Source: a bacterium
GTDB taxonomy: Bacteria > Bacillota > Clostridia > Lachnospirales > Lachnospiraceae
DNA: 64,000 nucleotides
Direction of reading: 5' to 3'
Assembly: GCA_030535455.1 (NCBI GenBank)
Contig: JAUNJY010000008.1
Span: forward strand, 1-64,000
Shown piece by piece: positions 43,796-53,315 of the stretch. Numbering within the stretch: the stretch's first letter is position 1; each line of letters opens with the position of its first letter. The position numbers and the translations under genes are program-made. The notes under the pieces were generated by a model. It was given only the letters and a program-made list of their open reading frames with translations, searched no databases and was not told the DNA's origin.

Positions 43796-45307
43796 TTACA
43801 TCATCCATGTCTCCAAGTAACCGATGACTTCCGCTTCTTTTAATGGGTTTCCAAACAAAAATCCTTGAGCCAATTTGGATTTGAAAGCCTCCACTGTCTC
43901 TAACTGTTCCGGTTCTTCAATTCCTTCATAAATTACTGAACAATCAAGATTTTCAAACAGCACTCCCAAATCTCTTATAAAGAGGGCCTTTTTCTCATCT
44001 TCTTCCAATGACTGAAGCAAGGAACGATCCACCTTGACAAAGTCAAATTCAGATTTTAATACGCAGCCCAGTGCGCCCTTTTTACTGCCAAAGTTATCAA
44101 AACAAACGCCAACGCCTAACCCCTTCAGCTCTTTTACCCTTTGAGATACCAACTGTTCATTGCTCTCAAAGGACTTTTCTGAAATATCAAATACAAGCCT
44201 GTCCGGAGCAACCTTGCTCTCCTTTAAAATCAAATCAATGTCGAATACCACGTCATAATCCAAAAGCTGTCGCTCAGAAAGGTTCACCATAAGCAATAGC
44301 TCGGGATATCCATTTTTGTGCCAGTAGCCTAAGGCCTTGCATGCCTTCTTTAAAAAGCTGATACCAAGCGGTACGATAATGCCTGATTCCACTGCTGCCT
44401 CAAGAAACTCATCGGGACAAAGGATCCCTTCTTCTCCATGATCCCAGCGAAGCAAGGATTCAAATCCAATTACCTTGTGTTCCTTCATATCTAAGATTGG
44501 CTGATATACCGAAAAGAATTCATTCTTTTCAAATGCAATACGAACATCTGCCTGCCTCTGGATCTGTTCCATCAGCTTGGTCTTAAGCTCTTCATTAAAG
44601 TAGTAGTATTGGCCCTTGCCAATCTCTCTTGCCTGATCCATGGCGGCATTGGCATATTTAATGGCCGTTGCGGCATTCTTAATCTCTTTCTCCAGATTAC
44701 ATATACCAATATTCATATTTACAAAGTAATCTTTTTCTGCCAAGGAAAATGGATAATTAAACACGGTCATGATCTTCTTGATCTTTTCTTCATATTCTGA
44801 ATAATCCACGATATCCTGGGTGAGAATTACGAATTCATCCCCGCTTATCCTTGCCATTACATCTTCTTTGGTTAGTACTTGCTTAATTCGATACGTTATA
44901 TCGATTAGAAGCTCATCTCCATACGTGTAACCTAAAGTATCATTTACCTTTTTCAAGTTATCCACATCCAGATACATCAGTGAGACCTGATCCTCGGTAC
45001 GCATGGATTTTAACAAATCATTGATTTGATCCACAATAGCATCCCTGTTAGGCAGTTCTGTCAGTGTATCCACAAAGGCTAGCTTTCGAAGCCGCTCTTC
45101 ATTTTGTCTTGATTTATCGTACAAATTAATAAGTTCTTTCTCTTGATTTGACAGTACTTCATAACTATCTTCCAGTTCTTCGTAGCTTTCTTCTAACTCT
45201 TTCTTCTCTGCATACATCTCATTTTTACTTCTCCATGTTGTAAAAAATAAAACAGCAAATACGATTACTCCAAGTGCCAAAACTAGCATTCCAACATCAT
45301 ACGCCAT
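43796..45307 (-). CDS. GGDEF-EAL signalling protein with degenerate motifs
   Basis: 503 aa from the ATG at 45307 (GGAGG upstream; a start ten codons earlier lacks one). One N-terminal transmembrane helix (about 5-25), a coiled linker (30-75), a GGDEF domain with SGDEF at 155-159 in place of GGDEF, and an EAL domain (about 250-500). EAL key sites: ESL (283-285), N342, D374 where Glu is usual, D404-N405 where DD is usual, K425 and E461. Changes at several metal positions suggest weak or lost c-di-GMP hydrolysis; it may be a sensor or regulator. Substitutions in GGDEF likewise cast doubt on cyclase activity. It heads a two-gene unit and may influence the pilus operon. Confidence 0.85.
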   Translation of the reverse strand: MAYDVGMLVLALGVIVFAVLFFTTWRSKNEMYAEKKELEESYEELEDSYEVLSNQEKELINLYDKSRQNEERLRKLAFVDTLTELPNRDAIVDQINDLLKSMRTEDQVSLMYLDVDNLKKVNDTLGYTYGDELLIDITYRIKQVLTKEDVMARISGDEFVILTQDIVDYSEYEEKIKKIMTVFNYPFSLAEKDYFVNMNIGICNLEKEIKNAATAIKYANAAMDQAREIGKGQYYYFNEELKTKLMEQIQRQADVRIAFEKNEFFSVYQPILDMKEHKVIGFESLLRWDHGEEGILCPDEFLEAAVESGIIVPLGISFLKKACKALGYWHKNGYPELLLMVNLSERQLLDYDVVFDIDLILKESKVAPDRLVFDISEKSFESNEQLVSQRVKELKGLGVGVCFDNFGSKKGALGCVLKSEFDFVKVDRSLLQSLEEDEKKALFIRDLGVLFENLDCSVIYEGIEEPEQLETVEAFKSKLAQGFLFGNPLKEAEVIGYLETWMM

Positions 45308-45381
45308 CTTGCCACCTCCTGTCAGCATGAACGCCATCTAATATTTTCTATTATACCACAATCTGATATAAATGTATAAAA

Positions 45382-45432
45382 AGCTAAAAAAAAGCTGAAG
45401 CCTAGGTTATTGCACCTAAGTTTCAGCTTTTG
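45382..45432 (-). terminator. Terminator of nfnAB
   Basis: Arms AAAGCTGAA (45391-45399) and TTCAGCTTT (45422-45430), inner CCTAGGT/ACCTAAG, followed by TTTTTTTT on the minus strand, right after nfnB. Confidence 0.85.
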
Positions 45433-45445
45433 CATCTTATTATTC

Positions 45446-46846
45446 TTAGTTTTCTTTATTGCTTAAGAATTCATCAATTGCTTTTGCAGCATGTTTTCCT
45501 GCTCCCATGGCAAGGATTACGGTTGCTGCTCCAGTAACTGCATCTCCACCTGCATAAACAGCCTCTTTGGTTGTCTTGCCTGTCTCATCTTCTGCAATAA
45601 TACATTTTCTCTTATTGATCTCAAGACCTTTTGTCGTAGAAGAAATCAGTGGATTTGGACTAGTACCAAGAGACATGATTACGGTATCCACATCCATTTC
45701 AAATTCAGAACCTTCGATTTCAACCGGACGTCTTCTTCCTGAAGCATCTGGCTCGCCAAGTTCCATGCGGATACATCTCATTCCTTTTACCCAGCCTTTT
45801 TCATCTACTAAGATTTCTGTTGGATTTGTAAGTAAGTCAAAGATGATTCCTTCTTGTTTTGCATGGTGAACTTCTTCCACACGGGCTGGAAGCTCTTCTT
45901 CACTTCTTCTATAAACAATATGTACTTCAGCGCCTAGACGAAGAGCTGTTCTTGCTGCATCCATTGCAACGTTACCACCACCAACGACTGCAACTTTCTT
46001 GCCTGCAACGATTGGGGTGTCATGGTCTTCTCTAAATGCCTTCATTAAATTACTTCTTGTTAAATATTCATTTGCCGAGAATACGCCGTTTGCGTTTTCC
46101 CCTTTGATGCCCATAAATCTTGGAAGTCCTGCACCAGAACCGATAAATACAGCTTCGAAGCCTTCTTCATTTAATAACTGGTCAATGGTAATGGAACGTC
46201 CAACGATTACGTTTGTCTCAATCTTAACGCCTAGAGCCTCCACATTGGCAACTTCTTTTGCAACGACTTTTTGTTTTGGTAATCTGAATTCTGGAATACC
46301 ATATACTAAAACGCCGCCTGCTTCATGCAATGCTTCAAAGATCGTTACATCATAGCCAAGCTTTGCAAGATCTCCTGCACAAGTAAGACCGGATGGACCA
46401 GAACCAATTACGGCTACCTTCTTGCCATTTTTCACTTCTGCTGCCTTTGGCTTGATATCATGTTCTGCTGCCCAGTCTGCAACGAAACGCTCTAATTTAC
46501 CGATGGATACAGGGTCACCTTTGATACCACGGATACATTTTGCTTCACATTGGGACTCTTGTGGACATACACGGCCACAAACAGCTGGAAGTGCAGAATA
46601 CTGATTGATCACGTGATATGCGGCTTCAATATTTCCGTCTGCCACTTCTTTGATAAATGCTGGAATGTCGATGGATACAGGACATCCACTGCGACATTTT
46701 GGATTTTTACATTGAAGGCAGCGTTTTGCTTCTGCCATTGCCTCTTCTAAATTATAACCATAACAAACTTCTTCAAAATTAGTAGCACGAACCTTTGGAT
46801 CTTGCTCGCGAACTGGAACTCGTGTTAGTACGTCATATGCTACCAT
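45446..46846 (-). CDS. nfnB: NfnB, large subunit of the NADH-dependent ferredoxin:NADP+ oxidoreductase
   Basis: 466 aa; often annotated as the small subunit of glutamate synthase (GltA). N-terminal cluster domain: CLQCKNPKCRSGCPVSIDIP and CGRVCPQESQCEAKC for two [4Fe-4S] clusters. FAD site VAVIGSGPSGLTCAGDLAKL (about 149-168) with FEALHEAGG; NADPH site VAVVGGGNVAMDAARTALRL; C-terminal AGGDAVTGAATVILAMGAGK. With NfnA it bifurcates electrons from NADPH to ferredoxin and NAD+, or the reverse. It overlaps nfnA by one base (TAATG), and no large glutamate synthase subunit is present, which favours Nfn over Glt. Confidence 0.92.
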   Translation of the reverse strand: MVAYDVLTRVPVREQDPKVRATNFEEVCYGYNLEEAMAEAKRCLQCKNPKCRSGCPVSIDIPAFIKEVADGNIEAAYHVINQYSALPAVCGRVCPQESQCEAKCIRGIKGDPVSIGKLERFVADWAAEHDIKPKAAEVKNGKKVAVIGSGPSGLTCAGDLAKLGYDVTIFEALHEAGGVLVYGIPEFRLPKQKVVAKEVANVEALGVKIETNVIVGRSITIDQLLNEEGFEAVFIGSGAGLPRFMGIKGENANGVFSANEYLTRSNLMKAFREDHDTPIVAGKKVAVVGGGNVAMDAARTALRLGAEVHIVYRRSEEELPARVEEVHHAKQEGIIFDLLTNPTEILVDEKGWVKGMRCIRMELGEPDASGRRRPVEIEGSEFEMDVDTVIMSLGTSPNPLISSTTKGLEINKRKCIIAEDETGKTTKEAVYAGGDAVTGAATVILAMGAGKHAAKAIDEFLSNKEN

Positions 46847-47736
46847 TACTTGTCACCTCCGCAGCCACAACCACCATGATGATGAGTGGCACCTTCTTTT
46901 TCTCGAAGAATTGCTCTTCCTTCTTCTGACTTATACATTTGCTGGCGTTTCATAGACTCGTCAAAGTCTACAAGATGTCCATCGAACTCTGGTCCATCTA
47001 CACATGCAAATTTAATTTCATCGCCTACTGTAAGACGACATGCACCGCACATTCCGGTACCATCAACCATGATTGGGTTCATGCTGACAATCGTCTTAAT
47101 ATTTAATTCTTTTGTTAGCAGACAGACAAATTTCATCATGATGACTGGTCCGATTGCTATTACAAGATCATATTTTTTATGTTCGTCGTTGACTAAATGT
47201 TTGATACAGTCATTTACATTACCTTTCATGCCGTATGAACCATCATCTGTCGTTATGTACACGTTTCCTGCAACTTCTCTCATTGCATCTTCTAAGATAA
47301 TAAGGTCTTTATTTCTTGCACCAATGATGCAGTCTGCCTTGATTCCTTTTTCACTTAAATATTTTACCTGAGGATATACAGGAGCAGTTCCTACACCGCC
47401 TGCTACGAATAAAATATTCATGCTCTTTAATTCTTCTTCCGTCTTCTCTACAAGCTCAGACTCTCTGCCAAGTGGTCCTACAAAGTCTCTGAAACTGTCT
47501 CCGACTTCGAACTCAGCCATTTTTTGTGTTGATGCTCCTACTGCCTGGAATACGATCGTTACTGTCTGTGCAACTCTGTCATAGTCACAGATAGTAAGAG
47601 GAATTCTCTCTCCGTTTTCATCCATCTTTACAATAATGAATTGTCCTGGATAACAGGATTTTGCGACTCTAGGAGCAACAACGTCCATTAAATAAATGGA
47701 ATTTGATAATTGCTGTTTTTTTACTATTTTAAACAT
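46846..47736 (-). CDS. nfnA: NfnA, FAD/[2Fe-2S] subunit of the NADH-dependent ferredoxin:NADP+ oxidoreductase
   Basis: 296 aa of the dihydroorotate dehydrogenase electron-transfer (PyrK/SudB) family. FAD domain CYPGQFIIVKMDENGERIPL, then TICDY; NAD domain ILFVAGGVGTAPVYPQVKYL; C-terminal [2Fe-2S] site DGTGMCGACRLTVGDEIKFAC. The start at 47736 has GGAGG five bases before; an earlier start at 47793 does not. The C-terminus is unusual: a HHHGGCGCGG tail rich in His and Cys, not needed for the known cluster. It binds NADH and pairs with NfnB, its next gene, through a TAATG junction. Confidence 0.92.
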   Translation of the reverse strand: MFKIVKKQQLSNSIYLMDVVAPRVAKSCYPGQFIIVKMDENGERIPLTICDYDRVAQTVTIVFQAVGASTQKMAEFEVGDSFRDFVGPLGRESELVEKTEEELKSMNILFVAGGVGTAPVYPQVKYLSEKGIKADCIIGARNKDLIILEDAMREVAGNVYITTDDGSYGMKGNVNDCIKHLVNDEHKKYDLVIAIGPVIMMKFVCLLTKELNIKTIVSMNPIMVDGTGMCGACRLTVGDEIKFACVDGPEFDGHLVDFDESMKRQQMYKSEEGRAILREKEGATHHHGGCGCGGDK

Positions 47737-47864
47737 AATGCCCTCCATATACAGTGATTTAGTAAATGAAATTCTTATATCTAGCACCTTCATTATAGTT
47801 TAAAATTGTACAAAAATCCATACACTTTTTAACAAAATATCCATTTTTATCTATTTTTTCTTGT

Positions 47865-48350
47865 TTACTCTACCCAATTGTCTATTCCTGATAAATAATT
47901 GTTAGAAAATCTCTTATCTTGGCTTACTTCCTCACCAAACCATTCCGGTGCAACAAATGCATGAATGGCTTCTTCATCTGGAAATTCCACCTCAACGATT
48001 GTCAGACCTTCTAAATGATCCTTAAAGATATCTAGCTCTGCCTTTAATCCATTTTCAAGAGGAATGATGTAACGAGTCTTTCTTACTAGCTTATTGTCTA
48101 CCTTTTGTTTTAGATGTTCATATCCTGTGTCAGTCAGTGGCACTTCTACTTCATTGCACACTCTCGCAAGCTTGCTTAGGTTCTTATCGATTCCCATTTT
48201 GGATTTATACGTTAAGATATAGTCCTCATTGCTTTTTCTTATACGAACGATTGGGTTGCTGCATAAATACCCTTGCTCGATTTCCTTTTTATCATACGTT
48301 TCTAATGCTTCCGGTAAATGTTTTACACGAAATTTCTTTTCGATTTCCAT
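47865..48350 (-). CDS. CYTH-domain phosphohydrolase
   Basis: 161 aa. N-terminal EIEKKFRVK (res 2-10) is the CYTH signature; basic and acidic strand residues alternate as in the tunnel fold (IVRIRKSNEDYILTYKSKM; VEVPLTDTGYEHL; LVRKTRYIIP; AELDIFKDHLEGLTIVEVEF). Members hydrolyse triphosphates such as tripolyphosphate or thiamine triphosphate, or act as class IV adenylate cyclase; short clostridial members are usually tripolyphosphatases. It lies between nfnA (130 bp downstream) and the end of the pilus operon. GGAGAAC before the ATG. Confidence 0.85.
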   Translation of the reverse strand: MEIEKKFRVKHLPEALETYDKKEIEQGYLCSNPIVRIRKSNEDYILTYKSKMGIDKNLSKLARVCNEVEVPLTDTGYEHLKQKVDNKLVRKTRYIIPLENGLKAELDIFKDHLEGLTIVEVEFPDEEAIHAFVAPEWFGEEVSQDKRFSNNYLSGIDNWVE

Positions 48351-48424
48351 ACAGTTCTCCTTGATTGCTTTTTTCTTTTCGTATCATTTAGTCTATGCCA
48401 GAGCTTAAGTTTTATTCTTTTCTT

Positions 48425-51400
48425 CTAATCCAGACTAAAATCATTTCGTCGTCGGAGTTCACATTTTGCCATTCCAACGCCTGTATCATTTTCTACTATA
48501 ACATAAATCCATAGATTTGATGAAGTATTAATACTATTTTTGTCGACGACCATACCATATTGTTGCTCTGATGTAAGCTTTTCGCTGTTTAAATTAATCG
48601 GAACATCAGAACCCTTTGCATAGGCTTTCGTGATTTTCTCCAGTGTATCACCATTTTTTATGTAGATCGTAGTCCGCAATCCTGTCTTTGTTGTATTTGG
48701 GTCCTTTGCAACAAAGGAAACCCTTTTATCCCTTCCTACCTTGCTGCTAAACACATCTGCGTCTACAAATGCTATGCTGTCACCAGAACTTGTAGTGGTA
48801 ACGTCCACAAATTCTACAGTTGGGGATTTTGCAGCTGTTGTATAGGCTGCAATTAAAGTGTTCGCAAAAAGCTTGGCCTCTTCCTCATTGCTAGCCGTTA
48901 GTTTCTTTGCCCCTATTCCGGAATACCATACCGTACCACAATGATACAGATAATAATTGTTTTGTATGTCATTTGGTGAAGTACTGTATAGAAGGCGGCC
49001 TTTTTCATCTTGGTTTGCCAGTGCATAATATCCGACAGCCTTGGTCATGTCTAACTGCCATTCGCCAGCTGTTGCTTTTGCGGCCGACAAAACAGAAAGT
49101 GTCTTTCCTGGTGTTTTATCCGTTGTCTTTTGTGTGATCTCTTGTTTAGCAATTGTATATGGATATGTGGTGACCATTCCCCTATTAACTTCACTTATGG
49201 TATCTGTTGCAAATGCCGTCTTATTTTCCCATTCCAGCTTGCTTACTCCGCTGACGTTAAACATGGAGTATTTCATATCCTTGGTATTTTTATTTAACGT
49301 TGCATACGTGGAGCCTGTAGCTGACACGGTATGCTCCTTGTTATTTAGCGCATAGGACGTATCTGAGCCGGCTGCATATCGTTTCATTCCCGAAAGCTCT
49401 CTAAGCTTCTCATACGCCTGTTTTGTCTTATCATTGTAGTAGCTTTCCCAATTTTGTAATACACTGTTGGTAATGACCACGCTTTTCTTTTTCTCGATAA
49501 AGGCAATCAGGTTATCTAGTGCCCCATGCTGATTATTGATTTGTGGATAATCTACAGAAAACCCTAGTACTACCACATCATAATTAATCAGTTGATCTGT
49601 CAGAATCTTATCCGGATCATACGCCTCCCCGCCATTTGAAGAGTCATACAGGGCAACATATTCCTTTACTCCTAATGTGGTGACTTCAATTTGATACTCT
49701 GTCACCTCACTTACCTTTTTGCCTACCACGCCGGTCTCCTTAGCTAATTCTATGGTGGAATTGTCTGGCATAAGCTGGAGTACGCGGACCTTTTCCTTAT
49801 TGGTGTTACTTCTTGTCACGGTTCCTTCTACGGATGTATAATGGTGCGTCTCATCATCAAAGGTTACAACCAGATGGTATATGACTGCATTTGCTGCCTG
49901 CTGTATTCCATTATATCGAAGGGTCTCTGTCCCATTTTCTGCAATCTCTTTGGAAGCAAGTATCTTTTCTTCCACAATGCCATCACCATCTAAATCTGCA
50001 TATAGTTTTGCGGTCTGGGTCTTTGTAGCTAAATTGTCTAGCCCTTTTATCTGGAACTGAATAGAAAGGGAGGAGCTGTCATACTCTGCACGTATCATTT
50101 TAATCTCAGGACGTGGCTGGTTGGTATAAGATACGATTGTGGTTAGCTGCTGCTTGGATGTAACAAGGGAAGCCTTCATTACATTCTTTTCCCCTAGTAT
50201 GCTCTGAAGCAAAGAATATAGATTTGATGCCGTATCTACCGTCTTTTTCTCATAAATATCATCTGCTATCACAATTGGAAGCTTGCTTTGTACGTACTTT
50301 TCCAGTTCTTCCTTCTTCTCTTTGGTAAGATCATTTCCCGAATAATGGTCTTCCTTGCCGCTTGTTAGCTTGGCAAGGTCACCGGTGTGCATATACGCTA
50401 TGGTGCCATATGCTTCCTCGTTAGTCTTTTCAGAAAGTCCGCCTCTGTTTCCGCCTAGATAGATCAGGTCATAGGTTCCTGCCAGATCTGTCCTTGTTCC
50501 ATTGAATTCCTGGGATGTCATGGTATCTATGGTGATGTCTCCAGTATAGGAATTCAAGTCAGATGCAACCTGCTCCTTAGAAATGGTAAATTCATTGGAT
50601 GGTTCAATCTCAAGTACCCGAAGGGATGACTTGGTTACTGTATTATTGGAACTCTCAGATGCCGCACGTTTTGCCAATAGGAAGTTGATTGCCTGGGCAC
50701 AGGAAATCTTAGTTTTATCCTCTCCAAAATACTCCACAACATCTTTGCTGAATTTTTCACTGGAATTATAGTAAATGCCGGTCTCACTGTCAAAATATCC
50801 ATTGGTCGAAATATTGAGATTTTCATTTATGGCGCAATCGGCTCTTTGGAATTCTTTGTTGTTGTTATAGACAAATCCATTATTCACTAATCCCATGGAA
50901 TAACATTGCAGATTATTTCCGATCTCTACTTCTTTATAATTGACCTTTCCATTATTGTAATCTACGGTTTCGTAGTCGTAAAAGGTCTGCTGGCTCCAAT
51001 AGGTCTTTGCATCTCCATTTTGAAGTTCATATTCCCCAGTACTCTTTGTCACATAACGGTAATAATCATTTTTAAATGTGATTGCATCTTTTCGAAATAA
51101 CATAAGGAACAGCTTTAGCATGTTATTGCTGCTGCTTAGAATTTTAGACTGATTTACATATTCATCTAACTGTTTTCTAACTCCGCTGTCATTTACATAG
51201 GTCTTAGAAATCAATACCTCTTTTGTATCCTGTTGAATTGTATTTACCGCAAAGTAAGGCATAATCACTGGCACGCCGCCTTCTACTGCAGAAAGGTCAA
51301 AGATATACTTTGCCGCCTCCCAGGTCAGCCGTTCCTCTGGATCATAAGAAAATGAGGTGTTTACAATATCTGTCGGCCACTTCTTATACTTTGCTGCATA

Positions 51401-52132
51401 TTTTTCTTTTAGGTAAGGATAGGTGCTATAAAACTCGGAGGAGGTTGTACCGCCTGATATTACGATTAAATCAGCCTCTTTTAGATATTTTTCTAAATTC
51501 TTGGTCGTCTTTAGTTCCGAAATTAATACCGCCTCATATTTGACATTAATGCTATTGAATTTGTCTAGCTTTTTCTGATCGGCCTGTTCAATCTTATACT
51601 TTGCACTATTTTTCAATTTGTTACAGGCATTGATATAGGTGCTGTCCTTAGAAGATGCAATCTCTTCGTCTAGACGTTGCTGTACTGCCTGCTTTTTTAA
51701 TAATTCACTATCCACATACTCCATTCCAAGAGAATAGCGTTTAAAATATTCCAGACTATAGATTACTGTGAACCATTTATCCAATACATTAAGGTCTTCA
51801 TAGGTTGCCATTCCCGATGCAATTGCATATTTCGCATTACTGGCCTTTTCCATTGCACTATAGTCAAGGATTTCTCCTCCCTTGATCTGAAATCCCATCT
51901 CTGCCATCATAATGTTTGGCACGATTTCAACTACATTTAAGGAGTTGTCTCCCGTATACTGAGAGAAGTCCGAGGTATCCGCCGTACTTGCCGCTTCTGT
52001 CTGTGACCCCTTGTCCTCAAGAAAGACAAGTTTATAAGTCCACATGCTGCCAAGCGTTATGATGACCGCAAGCATGACAAACAGGCTTGTATACCCCTTC
52101 CTTTCAGAACTCTTTTTCTTTTTGTGCATCAT
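48425..52132 (-). CDS. Very large membrane-anchored extracellular protein (DUF5057-like) of the pilus locus
   Basis: 1235 aa, the last gene of the pilus operon. Basic start MMHKKKKSSERKGYTSLF, one transmembrane helix (about 14-36), and no prepilin motif, so it stays anchored with about 1190 residues outside. Repeated domains start with LNVVEIVPN (about 64), RVLEIEPSNEF (about 515) and VRVLQLMPDNSTIEL (about 790), each followed by a Rossmann-like region (LIVISGGTTSSEF; LIYLGGNRGGLSE; VVLGFSVDYPQINN). This is the DUF5057 arrangement, by eye. Between them lie beta-sandwich-like modules. The role is unknown; position suggests a pilus-associated surface or adhesion component. Codon use is like its neighbours. 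It follows the minor pilin by 9 bp. Confidence 0.7.
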   Translation of the reverse strand: MMHKKKKSSERKGYTSLFVMLAVIITLGSMWTYKLVFLEDKGSQTEAASTADTSDFSQYTGDNSLNVVEIVPNIMMAEMGFQIKGGEILDYSAMEKASNAKYAIASGMATYEDLNVLDKWFTVIYSLEYFKRYSLGMEYVDSELLKKQAVQQRLDEEIASSKDSTYINACNKLKNSAKYKIEQADQKKLDKFNSINVKYEAVLISELKTTKNLEKYLKEADLIVISGGTTSSEFYSTYPYLKEKYAAKYKKWPTDIVNTSFSYDPEERLTWEAAKYIFDLSAVEGGVPVIMPYFAVNTIQQDTKEVLISKTYVNDSGVRKQLDEYVNQSKILSSSNNMLKLFLMLFRKDAITFKNDYYRYVTKSTGEYELQNGDAKTYWSQQTFYDYETVDYNNGKVNYKEVEIGNNLQCYSMGLVNNGFVYNNNKEFQRADCAINENLNISTNGYFDSETGIYYNSSEKFSKDVVEYFGEDKTKISCAQAINFLLAKRAASESSNNTVTKSSLRVLEIEPSNEFTISKEQVASDLNSYTGDITIDTMTSQEFNGTRTDLAGTYDLIYLGGNRGGLSEKTNEEAYGTIAYMHTGDLAKLTSGKEDHYSGNDLTKEKKEELEKYVQSKLPIVIADDIYEKKTVDTASNLYSLLQSILGEKNVMKASLVTSKQQLTTIVSYTNQPRPEIKMIRAEYDSSSLSIQFQIKGLDNLATKTQTAKLYADLDGDGIVEEKILASKEIAENGTETLRYNGIQQAANAVIYHLVVTFDDETHHYTSVEGTVTRSNTNKEKVRVLQLMPDNSTIELAKETGVVGKKVSEVTEYQIEVTTLGVKEYVALYDSSNGGEAYDPDKILTDQLINYDVVVLGFSVDYPQINNQHGALDNLIAFIEKKKSVVITNSVLQNWESYYNDKTKQAYEKLRELSGMKRYAAGSDTSYALNNKEHTVSATGSTYATLNKNTKDMKYSMFNVSGVSKLEWENKTAFATDTISEVNRGMVTTYPYTIAKQEITQKTTDKTPGKTLSVLSAAKATAGEWQLDMTKAVGYYALANQDEKGRLLYSTSPNDIQNNYYLYHCGTVWYSGIGAKKLTASNEEEAKLFANTLIAAYTTAAKSPTVEFVDVTTTSSGDSIAFVDADVFSSKVGRDKRVSFVAKDPNTTKTGLRTTIYIKNGDTLEKITKAYAKGSDVPINLNSEKLTSEQQYGMVVDKNSINTSSNLWIYVIVENDTGVGMAKCELRRRNDFSLD

Positions 52133-52141
52133 ACTCCCTCC

Positions 52142-52732
52142 CTATCTGCTGTAATTTGTCGGATGCTCTTCAACTTCATTTCTTAGCTTGACCGTGTTGC
52201 TGACATGATAAGACTTGCCCTTCACCTCATAATCGATGGTAAAGGTAACGACCTGGTCTTTGATCTTGGCAGTGTCCAGGCTAAGGTTACTTACAAAACT
52301 GCTTAACAAATACGAATCCCAGTCTCCTGCTGACTCTATTGCATTGGAGTCATTAATCAGGTCTTCCACCGTGCCATTCACTTGTCCTTCTGCCATAAGC
52401 TTGTGATAAAACAGCTTTTTTTCTTCTTTTCGATAATATACTACCTGGATATATCGTTCACTGGCACTTATGCCATCATGATAAATTGCAATGGCATAAT
52501 CGAAATTTGCCTGCCCCTCATAGCAGACGATTCCCTTGTTGGCTTCCATAATCCAAGACTGTACCTGATTTTGTACGGTCTGTGCCTCTTTCTGCACACT
52601 GGCTATGCTTGTTGAGGCTGTAGAGGTGTTCATTCCGATATTCATAAATGTACACACGCTGGCAACGACGATACCCAAGATTGCCAAGGAAACCACGATT
52701 TCCACCAATGACATGCCTTTGTTATTGTTCAT
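52142..52732 (-). CDS. Minor type IV pilin-like protein
   Basis: 196 aa. Prepilin signal MNNNKG|MSLVEIVVSLAILG with Glu5 after the cleavage Gly, one hydrophobic helix, then a small globular domain (YAIAIYHDGISASERYIQVV; YLLSSFVSNLSLDTAKI). It is processed by the prepilin peptidase of this operon (59268-60017). Its overall form is that of minor pilins of the GspJ/PilW sort. Overlap or small gaps with neighbours (9 and 11 bp). Cannot be assigned to a named minor pilin. Confidence 0.85.
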   Translation of the reverse strand: MNNNKGMSLVEIVVSLAILGIVVASVCTFMNIGMNTSTASTSIASVQKEAQTVQNQVQSWIMEANKGIVCYEGQANFDYAIAIYHDGISASERYIQVVYYRKEEKKLFYHKLMAEGQVNGTVEDLINDSNAIESAGDWDSYLLSSFVSNLSLDTAKIKDQVVTFTIDYEVKGKSYHVSNTVKLRNEVEEHPTNYSR

Positions 52733-52743
52733 CTTCTCTCCCC

Positions 52744-53289
52744 TTACTCGACAAAATGTTTTCCTGTCTCTGCAACAATATGTATGCTGCTCTCTCTTCC
52801 TCCCCCTGTAATTCTAATCAGCTCTGGAGGCTTTCTTCGTTCAGGGACATTGCCTTTCGTTGCCACATAGCATTCTTTTACACTTCCTGCTGCGCGGTCA
52901 AATGTGATCAGTACATCATTTTTTGCAATGTCAATTACGGTTTTATCCGTAAGTGTCACTTCGATCATCACATCTTTGTCAGAAACCTTGGTGTCATACT
53001 CCGGCTGCTTTGTATAGGTTTCAAGGGATGTAGTCCTTGCTGCATAATATCCAGGATGTTCTGAGTCCTCGGATTGATATAGCACCAAATAGGGAGGTGT
53101 TCCCTTGCTCATGGCTTCGCTTTTTACTTCTTCTAAGCAGGAGTCAATACTCTTTGCACAGCTGCTTGGTTTTATGGTATGGACCATGTGAAACGTCATA
53201 ACGACTCCGCCTGACATCACTCCGATAATTGCGATAACGACCAAAACTTCTAACAAGGATATTCCTTTATTATTTCTAATGTGGTTCAT
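52744..53289 (-). CDS. Minor type IV pilin-like protein (GspH/FimT-like)
   Basis: 181 aa. Prepilin signal NHIRNNKG|ISLLEVLVVIAI with Glu5, then a helix and a beta-rich domain (SEAMSKGTPPYLVLYQSED; VMIEVTLTDKTVIDIAKND, then VLITFDRAAGS). The FDRAAG-type end resembles GspH/FimT minor pilins, which sit at the fibre tip and prime assembly. Eleven bp upstream of the next gene. Assignment to the type by eye. Confidence 0.85.
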   Translation of the reverse strand: MNHIRNNKGISLLEVLVVIAIIGVMSGGVVMTFHMVHTIKPSSCAKSIDSCLEEVKSEAMSKGTPPYLVLYQSEDSEHPGYYAARTTSLETYTKQPEYDTKVSDKDVMIEVTLTDKTVIDIAKNDVLITFDRAAGSVKECYVATKGNVPERRKPPELIRITGGGRESSIHIVAETGKHFVE

Positions 53290-53315
53290 GGGCTGACTCC
53301 TCTCCTATATACTTT

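Noticed and set aside
45446-46846. Glutamate synthase small subunit
   Set aside because: There is no large glutamate synthase gene, and the partner gene is of the NfnA/SudB type with a TAATG junction, which fits NfnAB better.
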